Below are positions 1 to 6,717 of a stretch of DNA of 11,984 nucleotides, piece by piece. Position 1 is the stretch's first letter. Each line of letters begins with the position of its first letter. Both the position numbers and the translations under genes were made by a program. Below the pieces are notes generated by a model. It ran no database searches and was not told the DNA's origin. It saw only the letters and a program-made list of their open reading frames with translations. The DNA comes from Verrucomicrobiota bacterium (GTDB taxonomy: Bacteria > Verrucomicrobiota > Kiritimatiellia > CAIQIC01 > Lenti-01), in assembly GCA_003451935.1 (NCBI GenBank), contig DMJA01000288.1:1-11984 (forward strand). Reading direction: 5' to 3'.

Positions 1-1295
1 GAGCCGTCCAGACGCATGCGTTCTTCCCAATACTTCTTCCAGTCCTCGGGACGAGTGCACTTCTTCAGGATGATGCGGGTGATCTTGCCGACGCCTTCGG
101 GCTTCCAGTTGTAGCCTAACTTCTTGATCCTGCGCCCCAGCTCTCGAAAGAACCGTTCGATCAACGAGGAGGCCCGGGGACAGGCGATGCCGAACTGCAG
201 CCACCGCCGGACGTAGCTGAACATGTAGCGGCGGGACCGGTCCAGATAATCGGCCGCCTTGCGGAACCCACGGCCCGACAGATGCTGGACGAGTTCCAAG
301 ACTTGGGCCTCGGCCTTTTCCATCTGCTCTTCGATGCGGTCCTTCTCCGATTCGGGAACCAGCTCGAAGTCCTCCTTGGGAAGCTCGATGCCCATGACGA
401 TCTTGAGCGCGTCCTGCACGGGCCGGATCTCGCCGATGGTCCCGCCGTTCTTCCACATGGCGTGGTACAGGTCGCGCACGGTGTGCCATTGGCACCGCTG
501 GTGGAGATCCGCATGGTCGGCCAGCCATTCGGCGAGCCCCGCCTCGGCATCCGCTACCAGGACCGTTCCGGCAGGGAAGCGAACGGACCGCCGTTCCAAG
601 TCTTCGGAGACTTGCTTCCAACTTTCCCCGCCCGTCCAGGTCCCGAGCGGCACGAACTCTCCCGCTGCCGTGATGCCGATCATGGCCTTGATGTCGCCCC
701 GGACGGCCCCGGCGCCTTTGTACTTGGTTCCGTCCGCGAACACGGTGGCGGGCAACGCTCCCAACACGTCGGGCGGCAGATCAATCTGGTCGGCCTTCGT
801 ATCGAGGATCCAGCCATGCAACGTGGAGTGCGGCGTCCGGGTTCCCGTGGCCTGTTCCAGCGTCCGGGCCGCCCGCCGGCAGGAATCCGCCACGGCCTGC
901 TCGATGGCCCGGCGCTCCAGTTCCACCGTCTTGCTCCGGTGGAGATCGACCCGGAGGAACTTCAGCAACAGCGTGTGCGTCCGGCCGCATTGGCCGCACT
1001 TCACGCGGGTCAACGCCGGCAATCCGACGTCTCCGAGACTGGTCCGGATCCGCCGGCTTTTCTGCCGGCCGTTCAGGACAAAGCCCGCATGGCCGCAGTC
1101 GCAGGCGACAGGCACCTCCGCCTTCTGCATGACCTTCAGCTTCAAGGTCTCCTCGGCCAGCAGCAGGATCGTCCGCAAAATCTCCCCGTGGGCTTTCCGT
1201 TCGAACAGCTCCCGGAGCCGCCAAACCAGCTCGTCGAGCGAAAAGCCCTTTTCCGATAGACAGACAAGCAGCGAAGCGTTAACCGTGTGTTGCAT
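1..1295 (-). CDS. Mutator-like DDE transposase with N-terminal zinc ribbon (3' end beyond the window)
   Basis: This is an uninterrupted reading frame of 431 codons that leaves the window before its stop. It probably encodes the transposase that moves an insertion sequence by DDE chemistry. Seen: a CxC (65-67) and CGQC (100-103) cysteine pair suggest a DNA-binding zinc ribbon. D188 lies in FADGTKYKG and D249 in LVADAE. A CxxH (268-271, CQWH) follows shortly after the second Asp, and E380 or E385 lies in LIERFFRELGRR. The D-D-(CxxH)-E order is typical of IS256/MULE-like and ISH6/ISLre2-like transposases; I cannot settle the family. The frame stays open upstream to 1373, so an alternative ATG at 1350-1352 would add 19 residues. 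I chose the ATG at 1293-1295 because an AAGGGA lies about 11 bases before it, whereas the upstream ATG has its purine run directly abutting it. Terminal inverted repeats cannot be defined because the far end is missing. Confidence 0.8.
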   Translation of the reverse strand, partial: MQHTVNASLLVCLSEKGFSLDELVWRLRELFERKAHGEILRTILLLAEETLKLKVMQKAEVPVACDCGHAGFVLNGRQKSRRIRTSLGDVGLPALTRVKCGQCGRTHTLLLKFLRVDLHRSKTVELERRAIEQAVADSCRRAARTLEQATGTRTPHSTLHGWILDTKADQIDLPPDVLGALPATVFADGTKYKGAGAVRGDIKAMIGITAAGEFVPLGTWTGGESWKQVSEDLERRSVRFPAGTVLVADAEAGLAEWLADHADLHQRCQWHTVRDLYHAMWKNGGTIGEIRPVQDALKIVMGIELPKEDFELVPESEKDRIEEQMEKAEAQVLELVQHLSGRGFRKAADYLDRSRRYMFSYVRRWLQFGIACPRASSLIERFFRELGRRIKKLGYNWKPEGVGKITRIILKKCTRPEDWKKYWEERMRLDG

Positions 1296-1363
1296 TTGGG
1301 AGGTGTCCCTTCTGGGTTTCGATGTGGTAGTCAAAACCTTAAGGTGCCACATCCTCCCAAATG
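1293..1363 (-). promoter_or_regulatory. Inverted repeat over the transposase leader and start codon
   Basis: CATTTGGGAGG at 1293-1303 is perfectly repeated in inverse orientation at 1353-1363 (CCTCCCAAATG on the plus strand), with 49 bases between. Read as minus-strand RNA, the distal arm is the transposase start codon with its upstream bases, so the 11-bp stem would bury that ATG. A second small stem (GATGTGG 1321-1327 with CCACATC 1347-1353) and a perfect palindrome ACCTTAAGGT (1336-1345) lie inside the loop. The repeat could instead belong to the end of the insertion sequence. A TTGACT hexamer (1329-1334, minus) lies in the loop, but I see no matching -10 box. Confidence 0.5.
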
Positions 1364-1417
1364 CCTCACCCCCTCATCACACACCTTCGGACATTCTCAA
1401 CGAATTTCCATCCCCTG

Positions 1418-2404
1418 TTATTTTCCTTGGTTGAACAAATGGCACCAGACGCGGTGGTTTTCCACCGTTCTGCACGCCGGTTTTTCGGAGCGGCAGACGG
1501 CCATGGCTTTGGGGCAGCGCAGATGGAACGGGCAGCCGGGCGGGGGATTCGCGGCCGAGGGCGGCTCGCCTTGCAACGCCTTCCGTTTGCGTTTCACGCC
1601 GGGAACGGGGACGGCCGCCACCAGCGCCTGCGCGTAGGGATGCTTCGGCGCGTCCACCATCGAATCCGCGGGACCGATCTCCGCCAGCCGGCCGAGATAC
1701 ATCACCGCGATGCGGTGCGACACGTGCAGCAGCACGCTCAGGTCGTGCCCGATCATCAGATAGGCCAGCCCGTGCTTCTTCCGCAATTCCACCAGCAGGT
1801 TGATCACCTGCGCCTGCACGCTGACGTCCAGCGCGCTCACCACCTCGTCGCACACCACCAGGTCCGGACGCAGCGACAGGGCGCGGGCGATGCAGACGCG
1901 CTGCCGCTGGCCGCCCGAGAATTCGAACGGATATTTCCACAGCGCGGTGGCGTCCAGCCCCACCTCCGACAGCAGGCGCGTCGCCGCCGCTTCGCGAGAC
2001 TCGCCCTTCAACATCCGGTGCTCGGCCAATCCTTCCGTCAGCAGGTCGCAGATCGGCAGGCGCGGATTCAGCGAGGCCATCGGATCCTGGAAGACCATCT
2101 GGATGCGGCGGCGCTGGTCTTTCGAAAGCGGTTTCTTGTTTTTCGGCGAGAACAGGGTTTTTCCGTCCAGCTTCACCGCGCCCGTCGTCGGCCGCTCCAG
2201 CCCCGCCAGCACGCGCCCCAGCGTGGTTTTGCCGCAGCCCGATTCCCCCGCCAACCCCAGGGTCTCGCCTCGTGCGATTTCCAGCGAGACGCTTTCGACC
2301 GCGTGCACGTGCCCCTTCGTCCGCGCGAGCACGCCGCGCCGGATCGGAAAACGAACCGCCACTTCCTCCAGTGAAATCCAAGGCGTTGCCGGGGCCGAAT
2401 TCAT
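1418..2404 (-). CDS. Oligopeptide/dipeptide ABC transporter ATP-binding protein (DppF/OppF type)
   Basis: This is an ATP-hydrolysing subunit that would energise peptide or nickel-type solute import at the inner face of the cytoplasmic membrane. Seen in 328 residues: Walker A GESGCGKT (53-60), Q-loop FQDP (105-108), signature FSGGQRQR (162-169), Walker B ending in D186-E187 within VCDEVVSALD, and the H-loop His220. A C-terminal oligo_HPY domain starts at HPYAQAL (255-261) and carries cysteines 291, 297, 304, 311 and 321. Some of these match the Cys cluster that binds an iron-sulfur centre in related OppD/DppD-type proteins. The start is supported by GGATAGG about 9 bases upstream. The gene is last in the minus-strand run, 19 bases after the patatin gene. 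No DppD, permease or binding-protein gene is in the window, so it is an orphan here; the transposase lies just downstream. The ATPase assignment is firm, the substrate unknown. Confidence 0.93.
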   Translation of the reverse strand: MNSAPATPWISLEEVAVRFPIRRGVLARTKGHVHAVESVSLEIARGETLGLAGESGCGKTTLGRVLAGLERPTTGAVKLDGKTLFSPKNKKPLSKDQRRRIQMVFQDPMASLNPRLPICDLLTEGLAEHRMLKGESREAAATRLLSEVGLDATALWKYPFEFSGGQRQRVCIARALSLRPDLVVCDEVVSALDVSVQAQVINLLVELRKKHGLAYLMIGHDLSVLLHVSHRIAVMYLGRLAEIGPADSMVDAPKHPYAQALVAAVPVPGVKRKRKALQGEPPSAANPPPGCPFHLRCPKAMAVCRSEKPACRTVENHRVWCHLFNQGK

Positions 2405-2423
2405 GCGATCAACCTATCCGGAT

Positions 2424-3311
2424 TCATGGCGAAAGGAAATCGTGCAGTTGCGGCGCGCCGGCTTCCGCGTCCGCCCAGCCGTTTTGGTATAGCCGCTCGA
2501 GCTCCTCGCGGTCTTGGCTGTAGCGGCCCACCGCCAGCGGTTGCGACGGGCGGATAACGAGCACCTGCCCGGCCGCCTCTTCCGCTTCCAGTTCGTCCAT
2601 TTCGCGGTTGTAGGTTTCGGCCTGGCGGACCACCGCCTCGGCCAGCGGGGGAAAATGCCGGTATTTCCACCGAATCGCCGCGCGATGCGCCGCGCGGGGC
2701 TTGGGCTTGCGAAAGCCCCGGTTGCGCGTCAGCACCACGACACGCCGCGGAAATCCGTCCGCCCCCGCCTGCCGGAACGGAATCGGATCGGAAATGCCCC
2801 CGTCGAGATACAGCTTTCCGTTCACCCGCGCCATCCGCCCCACCATCGGCAGCGACGAACTCGCCAGCAACGCCTCCGTCAGGGGTGCATCGGCCTTGTC
2901 GAAGAAAATCGCCCGCCCCGTCTCGCAATCCGTCGCGCCGATGCGGAACCGCGTCGGTGAGGCCTCGAACGCGGCGAAATCGAACGGCAGATACTTCGGC
3001 AGTTCGCGGTAGATGAAATCCATGCCGAACGGATTGCCCTGCCGGAGCCAGTTGCGCCACGAAAAATAGCGCGGATCCCCCGCGAAGGTCGTATAGATCC
3101 GCCGGTTGCGCTCGAACTGCCCCGACACGTAGGACGCCGCGTTGCTGATGCCGGCTGAGACGCCAATCACGTAGGGGAAGCGAAGGCCCTCCTTCAGGAA
3201 GAAATCCATCGCTCCGGACGCATATTGCGCGCGCATGCCGCCGCCTTCCAGCACCAGCGCCGCATCCCCCCGCATCGGAAAGGTTGTCGTCACGCCGGCC
3301 TCACAGCGCAT
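2424..3311 (-). CDS. Patatin-like phospholipase family protein
   Basis: This is a predicted serine lipid acyl hydrolase of the patatin family with a Ser-Asp dyad. Seen in 295 residues: oxyanion-hole loop GGGMR (23-27), nucleophile elbow GVSAG with Ser52 (50-54), and D170 in the DGG motif (170-172). The stretch around SGQFERNRRI (63-72) recalls the YjjU/RssA-like bacterial branch. No signal peptide or transmembrane helix is evident, so it is probably cytoplasmic. The ATG at 3309-3311 overlaps the end of the upstream gene by 11 bases, consistent with translational coupling. An alternative Met13 (3273-3275) would begin nearer the conserved domain, but it has no visible ribosome binding site. Both active-site motifs are intact. 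The lipid substrate cannot be told from the sequence. Confidence 0.9.
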   Translation of the reverse strand: MRCEAGVTTTFPMRGDAALVLEGGGMRAQYASGAMDFFLKEGLRFPYVIGVSAGISNAASYVSGQFERNRRIYTTFAGDPRYFSWRNWLRQGNPFGMDFIYRELPKYLPFDFAAFEASPTRFRIGATDCETGRAIFFDKADAPLTEALLASSSLPMVGRMARVNGKLYLDGGISDPIPFRQAGADGFPRRVVVLTRNRGFRKPKPRAAHRAAIRWKYRHFPPLAEAVVRQAETYNREMDELEAEEAAGQVLVIRPSQPLAVGRYSQDREELERLYQNGWADAEAGAPQLHDFLSP

Positions 3312-3930
3312 TCACGAAACCGCCCGACACGCCGTCTTCGCGAACAAATCCGTTGCGGAGATAGTATTTCGGCTGCGAGGGATGCCGCGCCACCGCGTGG
3401 AACCGCTTGATGCCCTTTTCCTTGAAGAACATCCGCTTCGTCCGGTAGAGATACCGCCCCGCCTTGAAATCGCGGTATTCCGGAATCATGAAATCGAGCA
3501 CGATGTCCGCGTCCGGCCCGTTCTGGCGATAGGAAAACACGCCCACCGGCAGCAGGTTGCGGAAAATCAGGCACGTGCACGCCGACATCAGGTCCTCGAT
3601 TGTCAGTCCCGGCGCGTAGTTCATCAGCTCGCGCTCGTGGAACAGGAAGAACCGCTTCAGGTATTCCGTCCCCACGCTTTCCGCCGGCGCCAGATCGAAA
3701 AACGCGTTGATGCGCAGGGTCTGCAGCAGATACCACCCGTCGATCCCCGCGATCACCAGATTGATCACGCACACCGGCCACGATCCAATCAGCCAGCCAT
3801 ACCCGCTAAAAAGGACCGATCCAATCCCGTTGATCAGCCGCAGGCGGAAGACATTCGTCATCAGCAGCGAGACCAGGATGATCAGCGACGCCGCGTAGCC
3901 GATTCCTTCCTTCATCCACTCGAAATTCAT
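3301..3930 (-). CDS. YgjV-like membrane protein with C-terminal GNAT-like domain
   Basis: I recognise this as a two-part protein of unknown function. Seen in 209 residues: a hydrophobic N-terminal region (about 8-75) with two to three helices and a NVFRLRLINGIGSVLFSGYGW stretch, which recalls the YgjV family of inner-membrane proteins. A soluble C-terminal half (about 85-209) has features of an N-acetyltransferase fold, with a strand into DFMIPEYRDFKAGRY (147-160) and a HAVARHPSQPKYYLRNGF end (178-195). The start at 3928-3930 is preferred over a Met 13 codons upstream. AAGGGA lies 6 bases before the chosen ATG, and the upstream Met would overlap the end of fmt. It begins 10 bases after the fmt stop. 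Family recall is moderate; the acetyltransferase role is inference. Confidence 0.78.
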   Translation of the reverse strand: MNFEWMKEGIGYAASLIILVSLLMTNVFRLRLINGIGSVLFSGYGWLIGSWPVCVINLVIAGIDGWYLLQTLRINAFFDLAPAESVGTEYLKRFFLFHERELMNYAPGLTIEDLMSACTCLIFRNLLPVGVFSYRQNGPDADIVLDFMIPEYRDFKAGRYLYRTKRMFFKEKGIKRFHAVARHPSQPKYYLRNGFVREDGVSGGFVNAL

Positions 3931-3940
3931 GGAATTCCCT

Positions 3941-4891
3941 TCAGGGCCCTGCGCCCCATCGCTCGCCAACCTGCAGCCGATGCCCGCAGAGAAACGCCGC
4001 GCCGGGCATGGATTTCTTTCCCGCGGGCTGCACTTGCGTCAGCCGCAGCGCGCCGCGGCCCGTCGCCACCAGCGGTCCCGCGCCCGCCGCTTCCAGAACC
4101 GTGCCCGGCAGCGCGCCCGCGCCCGCTTCCGCTTTCGCTTCGTGGATCTTCAGCAAGATGCCGCCCGGCAAGAACGTGTACGCCCCCGGCCACGGCGAAA
4201 ATCCCCGCAGCTGGTTGCGGATCGCTTCCGCCGGCAGGCTCCAGTCCACGAGCCCGTCCTCTTTCGCCAGCTTGCGCGCAAAGGTCACCTGCGTTTCATC
4301 CTGCGGAATCCCCTGCGTCGTTCCCGCGCGGAATCCATCCAGCACGCGCACCAGCAGTTCCGCCCCCTTCGCCGCCAGTTTCGGCTCCAGCGAAGCGAAA
4401 TCGTCGTTCGGCAGAATCGTAAATTTCTCCTGCGCGAGGATGTCCCCCGCATCCATCTTGGGCGTGACGTATAGAACGCTCACGCCAGTTTCGCTTTCGC
4501 CGTTCGCCAGCGCCCACTGGATCGGGCTCGCGCCGCGGTATTTCGGCAGGAGCGATGGATGCACGTTGATCGTCCCGATCCGCGGCACCGCCAGCAGGTT
4601 CCTTTTGAGAAACTGCCCGTAGCACGCCACCACGACCACATCCGGCTGCAGCGCCGCGAGCTGCGACACGAAATCATCCCCACTCGCGTTGTCCGGCGTG
4701 AAAACCGGCAGGTGGCGGCTCTGCGCCAGGGTCTTCACAACGCACGGCAGGCTTTGCATTCCCCGTCCCCCGGCGCGGTCCGGTTGCGTCACCACGGCCA
4801 CGAGATCGTCGCGCCCCGCCGCGAGGATGCCCTCCAGCAGCGGACACGCCAGCGCGCCCGAGCCCATCAAGATGACCTTCAGCCTCTCCAT
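3941..4891 (-). CDS. fmt: Methionyl-tRNA formyltransferase
   Basis: This enzyme transfers a formyl group from 10-formyltetrahydrofolate to initiator methionyl-tRNA, which is needed for normal bacterial translation initiation in the cytoplasm. At 316 residues it matches the usual length of about 315. Seen: an N-terminal Rossmann-like start (KVILMGSG, 5-12), then the formyltransferase signature with N109 and H111 in INVHPSLLP, followed by KYRGASPIQWAL (117-128). The catalytic-region aspartate lies in MDAGD (146-150). The C-terminal tRNA-binding domain carries FSPWPGAYTF (231-240) and GKKSMPGAAF (291-300). It starts 9 bases after the methyltransferase stop with only a weak ribosome binding site, so translational coupling is likely. 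The common partner def (peptide deformylase) is not adjacent. All key residues appear intact. Confidence 0.97.
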   Translation of the reverse strand: MERLKVILMGSGALACPLLEGILAAGRDDLVAVVTQPDRAGGRGMQSLPCVVKTLAQSRHLPVFTPDNASGDDFVSQLAALQPDVVVVACYGQFLKRNLLAVPRIGTINVHPSLLPKYRGASPIQWALANGESETGVSVLYVTPKMDAGDILAQEKFTILPNDDFASLEPKLAAKGAELLVRVLDGFRAGTTQGIPQDETQVTFARKLAKEDGLVDWSLPAEAIRNQLRGFSPWPGAYTFLPGGILLKIHEAKAEAGAGALPGTVLEAAGAGPLVATGRGALRLTQVQPAGKKSMPGAAFLCGHRLQVGERWGAGP

Positions 4892-4900
4892 GCCCGTACG

Positions 4901-5569
4901 CTAGATGCCCACGCCCCGGCCGTCAAAGCGAAACAGCGCGACGCGCGGATTGCCGCTGTCCAACGCCTCGAAGCCGAAGGCCGCGCGGATCCATTCCAGG
5001 GTTTTCTGGTGATAAAAGGCGACATGCGTTTCGTCGCTCGCGTAGCCCCACGTTCGGAAGGACTCCAGATCCTCCCACGGCGCGGTCATCACCGTCAAGA
5101 GGCCGCCGGGCTTGAGCAGCGAAAGCATCCGCGGCCATTCCGCCGCCGGATGGTGGAAATGTTCGACGACCTCGGTGGCGAACAGGAAATCGAACGTCCC
5201 GGCGGGCCACTCGGGAAAGAAAAAGGGGTCGTAGTTCTCGCAGCGCAATCCCGCCTCCCCCAGCAGGAGGTGCAAGGTCGGCGTATGCCCGCAGCCATAA
5301 TCCAACCCGCGCATGTCCGGCGACAAAACAGGCAAGGCTGGCGCGAGCGCCTGTTTCAGGAAGGCCACGTAGCCCGCATCGTCCAGTCCGCTCCGATGCT
5401 TGGCGTAGCGCGCTTTTTCGGTTTCTGGCGACGGCAGGAAGGCGGCCTCCGCGAAGATCAGCCGGCACCGCCCGCACATGCGATTTCGGCGCTTGCGGAT
5501 ATCCGCGACGACCCCGAACGGCCCCGGCGCGCTGCACAGGGGGCAGATCTCGTCGCCGCCCGGTCTCAT
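4901..5569 (-). CDS. Zinc-ribbon class I SAM-dependent methyltransferase
   Basis: This is a predicted S-adenosylmethionine-dependent methyltransferase of unknown substrate. Seen in 222 residues: a CPLC (9-12) and CGRC (32-35) pair form a probable N-terminal zinc ribbon. A linker with the conserved pattern Y..H and D..GYVAFL (55-71) follows. SAM-binding motif I is LDYGCGHTPT (89-98), NYDPFFFPEW (112-121) follows, ATEVVEHF (131-138) comes next, and LLKPGGLLTVMTAPW (151-165) marks the later strand. The same frame is open further upstream, but the start is set by an ATGA overlap at 5566-5569, where this ATG shares bases with the stop of the upstream gene. The ribbon plus Methyltransf_23-like layout is a recurrent bacterial family. 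RNA, protein or small-molecule targets are all possible. Confidence 0.88.
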   Translation of the reverse strand: MRPGGDEICPLCSAPGPFGVVADIRKRRNRMCGRCRLIFAEAAFLPSPETEKARYAKHRSGLDDAGYVAFLKQALAPALPVLSPDMRGLDYGCGHTPTLHLLLGEAGLRCENYDPFFFPEWPAGTFDFLFATEVVEHFHHPAAEWPRMLSLLKPGGLLTVMTAPWEDLESFRTWGYASDETHVAFYHQKTLEWIRAAFGFEALDSGNPRVALFRFDGRGVGI

Positions 5570-6297
5570 GCCGGCGAATCTCCCGGCGCGCGGGCCAGAT
5601 ACAGGCCGTTCGCGGATTTCTCCCCCGTCAGCGGATTGTCGAAGACGCAGGCGCGGCCTTCGGCGTTGCCGAAGGCCTGGCGCAGGATTTCCAGAAACGC
5701 CGCGTCGGGTTCGTCGTTCGACCACATCGCGAAGACGCCGCCAGGCTTGAGGAATTCCTTCAGCCGGCGCAAGCCGTCCGCCGAATAGAAATCGGCATGC
5801 GCCTTGTTCAGCAGTTGCGACGGCGTATGGTCGATGTCCAGCAGCACGGCGTTCCAGCGGCGGCCGGGACGTTTCGGATCGAAACCGCCGCCGCGCGCCA
5901 AGGCGAAGAAATCGGCGTTCAGATAGGAGCATCGCGGATCGTCGGTCAAGGTCTTGCCGTTGGGAACGAGCCCCCTCCGGTGCCAATCGATCACGGGTTC
6001 CAGCGCCTCCACGACGACCAGCCGCGCGACGTGCGGAAAGGCCAGCGCCTCGGCAGCGGTATAGCCCAGGCCCAGCCCGCCGACCACCACTTCCCAGCCT
6101 TCGCCTTTCAGCGCCCCCAACCCGATCTTCGATAGCTCCGTCTCCGCCACATGGAACAGGCTCGACATCAAGTATTCGCCGTTCAACTTGACCTCGTAGG
6201 CCTCCGCGCCATCCAGGGCGAGGACGCGCCGCCGTTGCAGGATTAATTCCCCCATCGCCGTTTGGCGATAGTCCAGTTCTTCGAATGGCGGTTTCAT
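5566..6297 (-). CDS. Spermidine-synthase-like methyltransferase-fold protein
   Basis: This is a Rossmann-fold protein related to spermidine synthases (aminopropyltransferases) and class I methyltransferases. Seen in 243 residues: a beta-rich N-terminal region (1-55), nucleotide-binding motif VVGGLGLGYTA (71-81), the acidic strand end VVVEALEPVI (94-103), D154 in VLLDIDHTP (151-159), and LKPGGVFAMWSND (183-195). I do not see the full polyamine-binding signature of true SpeE, so it may be a methyltransferase or a non-polyamine relative. It is the first gene of the minus-strand run and overlaps the next gene by 4 bases. An AGGA lies about 10 bases before the ATG. No convincing promoter was found in the 81-base divergent gap upstream. 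Confidence 0.82.
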   Translation of the reverse strand: MKPPFEELDYRQTAMGELILQRRRVLALDGAEAYEVKLNGEYLMSSLFHVAETELSKIGLGALKGEGWEVVVGGLGLGYTAAEALAFPHVARLVVVEALEPVIDWHRRGLVPNGKTLTDDPRCSYLNADFFALARGGGFDPKRPGRRWNAVLLDIDHTPSQLLNKAHADFYSADGLRRLKEFLKPGGVFAMWSNDEPDAAFLEILRQAFGNAEGRACVFDNPLTGEKSANGLYLARAPGDSPA

Positions 6298-6378
6298 GCG
6301 GGCCGGATCCTATCCTTTTTGGCCTCCATGGGTTGATAAAATTCCACTGGTTCCAAAAAATATGGTACAGTCGTCTTC
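6298..6378. promoter_or_regulatory. Divergent intergenic region with weak promoter candidate
   Basis: These 81 bases separate two divergently transcribed genes, so promoters for both should lie here or nearby. The stretch 6331-6370 is visibly AT-richer than its surroundings. On the plus strand TTCCAC (6342-6347), an 18-base spacer and TACAGT (6366-6371) could serve the zinc-ribbon gene and would place the transcript start next to the ATG. TATGGT (6361-6366) is another possible -10. On the minus strand I found no hexamer pair with acceptable spacing. All of this is low-grade evidence read by eye. Confidence 0.3.
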
Positions 6379-6717
6379 ATGAAGAAGTGCCCGTTCTGCG
6401 CCGAGGAAATCCAGGATGCCGCCATCAAGTGCAAGCATTGCGGAGAGTTCCTGGACGGATCCGGACGGACCCCGTCGCCGGATCATCGGCTGCCTTGGTA
6501 TTTCCGGACCTCCGCCATCGTGATCACCGTTCTCTGCCTTCCCCCCTTGGGGTTGCCGATGGTCTGGTGGCATCCCAAGATCTCGACGGTCTGGAAAATT
6601 GGCTGGACCATCGTCATCTTGGCGTTGACCTGGCTTACGGTTGTATCCATTCTGGAACTCGTGGGTGCGTTCAAGGAAATCCAGCAATTACTGCCGCAAT
6701 TGCTGGGGCTTATGTAG
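6379..6717 (+). CDS. Small zinc-ribbon membrane protein
   Basis: Function unknown. Seen in 112 residues: a double-CxxC zinc ribbon at the N-terminus, with C4, C7, C18 and C21 in CPFCAEEI...CKHCGE, of the UPF0547-like kind common in short bacterial proteins. A polar linker (24-38) and two probable transmembrane helices (about 44-64 and 73-96) follow. The ribbon would face the cytoplasm if the N-terminus is inside. No ribosome binding site is visible before the ATG, which fits a leaderless or very short-leader transcript. Its TAG stop is followed directly by the ATG of the next gene, so the two are probably translated together. The reading strand is chosen because the cysteine pattern is clear here and the antisense frame shows no motif. 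Confidence 0.75.
   Translation: MKKCPFCAEEIQDAAIKCKHCGEFLDGSGRTPSPDHRLPWYFRTSAIVITVLCLPPLGLPMVWWHPKISTVWKIGWTIVILALTWLTVVSILELVGAFKEIQQLLPQLLGLM

Noticed and set aside
1364..1417. A terminator or right end of the insertion element between dppF and the transposase leader
   Set aside because: No stem with a T-run was found, and without the far end of the element no terminal inverted repeat or target duplication can be assigned.
259..1434. 391- and 325-codon open frames on the plus strand
   Set aside because: Both are opposite the transposase frame, which carries cysteine and DDE motifs. The plus-strand products show none.
1377..2381. A 334-codon minus-strand frame overlapping the ABC ATPase
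   Set aside because: It is an out-of-frame shadow of the dppF-like gene; only the other frame contains Walker A, signature and Walker B.
3235..5788. Long plus-strand frames of 395 and 409 codons
   Set aside because: They lie antisense to fmt and the methyltransferase genes and consist of Arg/Pro/His-rich sequence without recognisable motifs.
5570..5986. A 139-residue N-terminal extension of the zinc-ribbon methyltransferase
   Set aside because: The extension lies wholly within the upstream spermidine-synthase-like gene in another frame, is Arg-rich and motif-free. The ATGA overlap gives a natural start at 5569.
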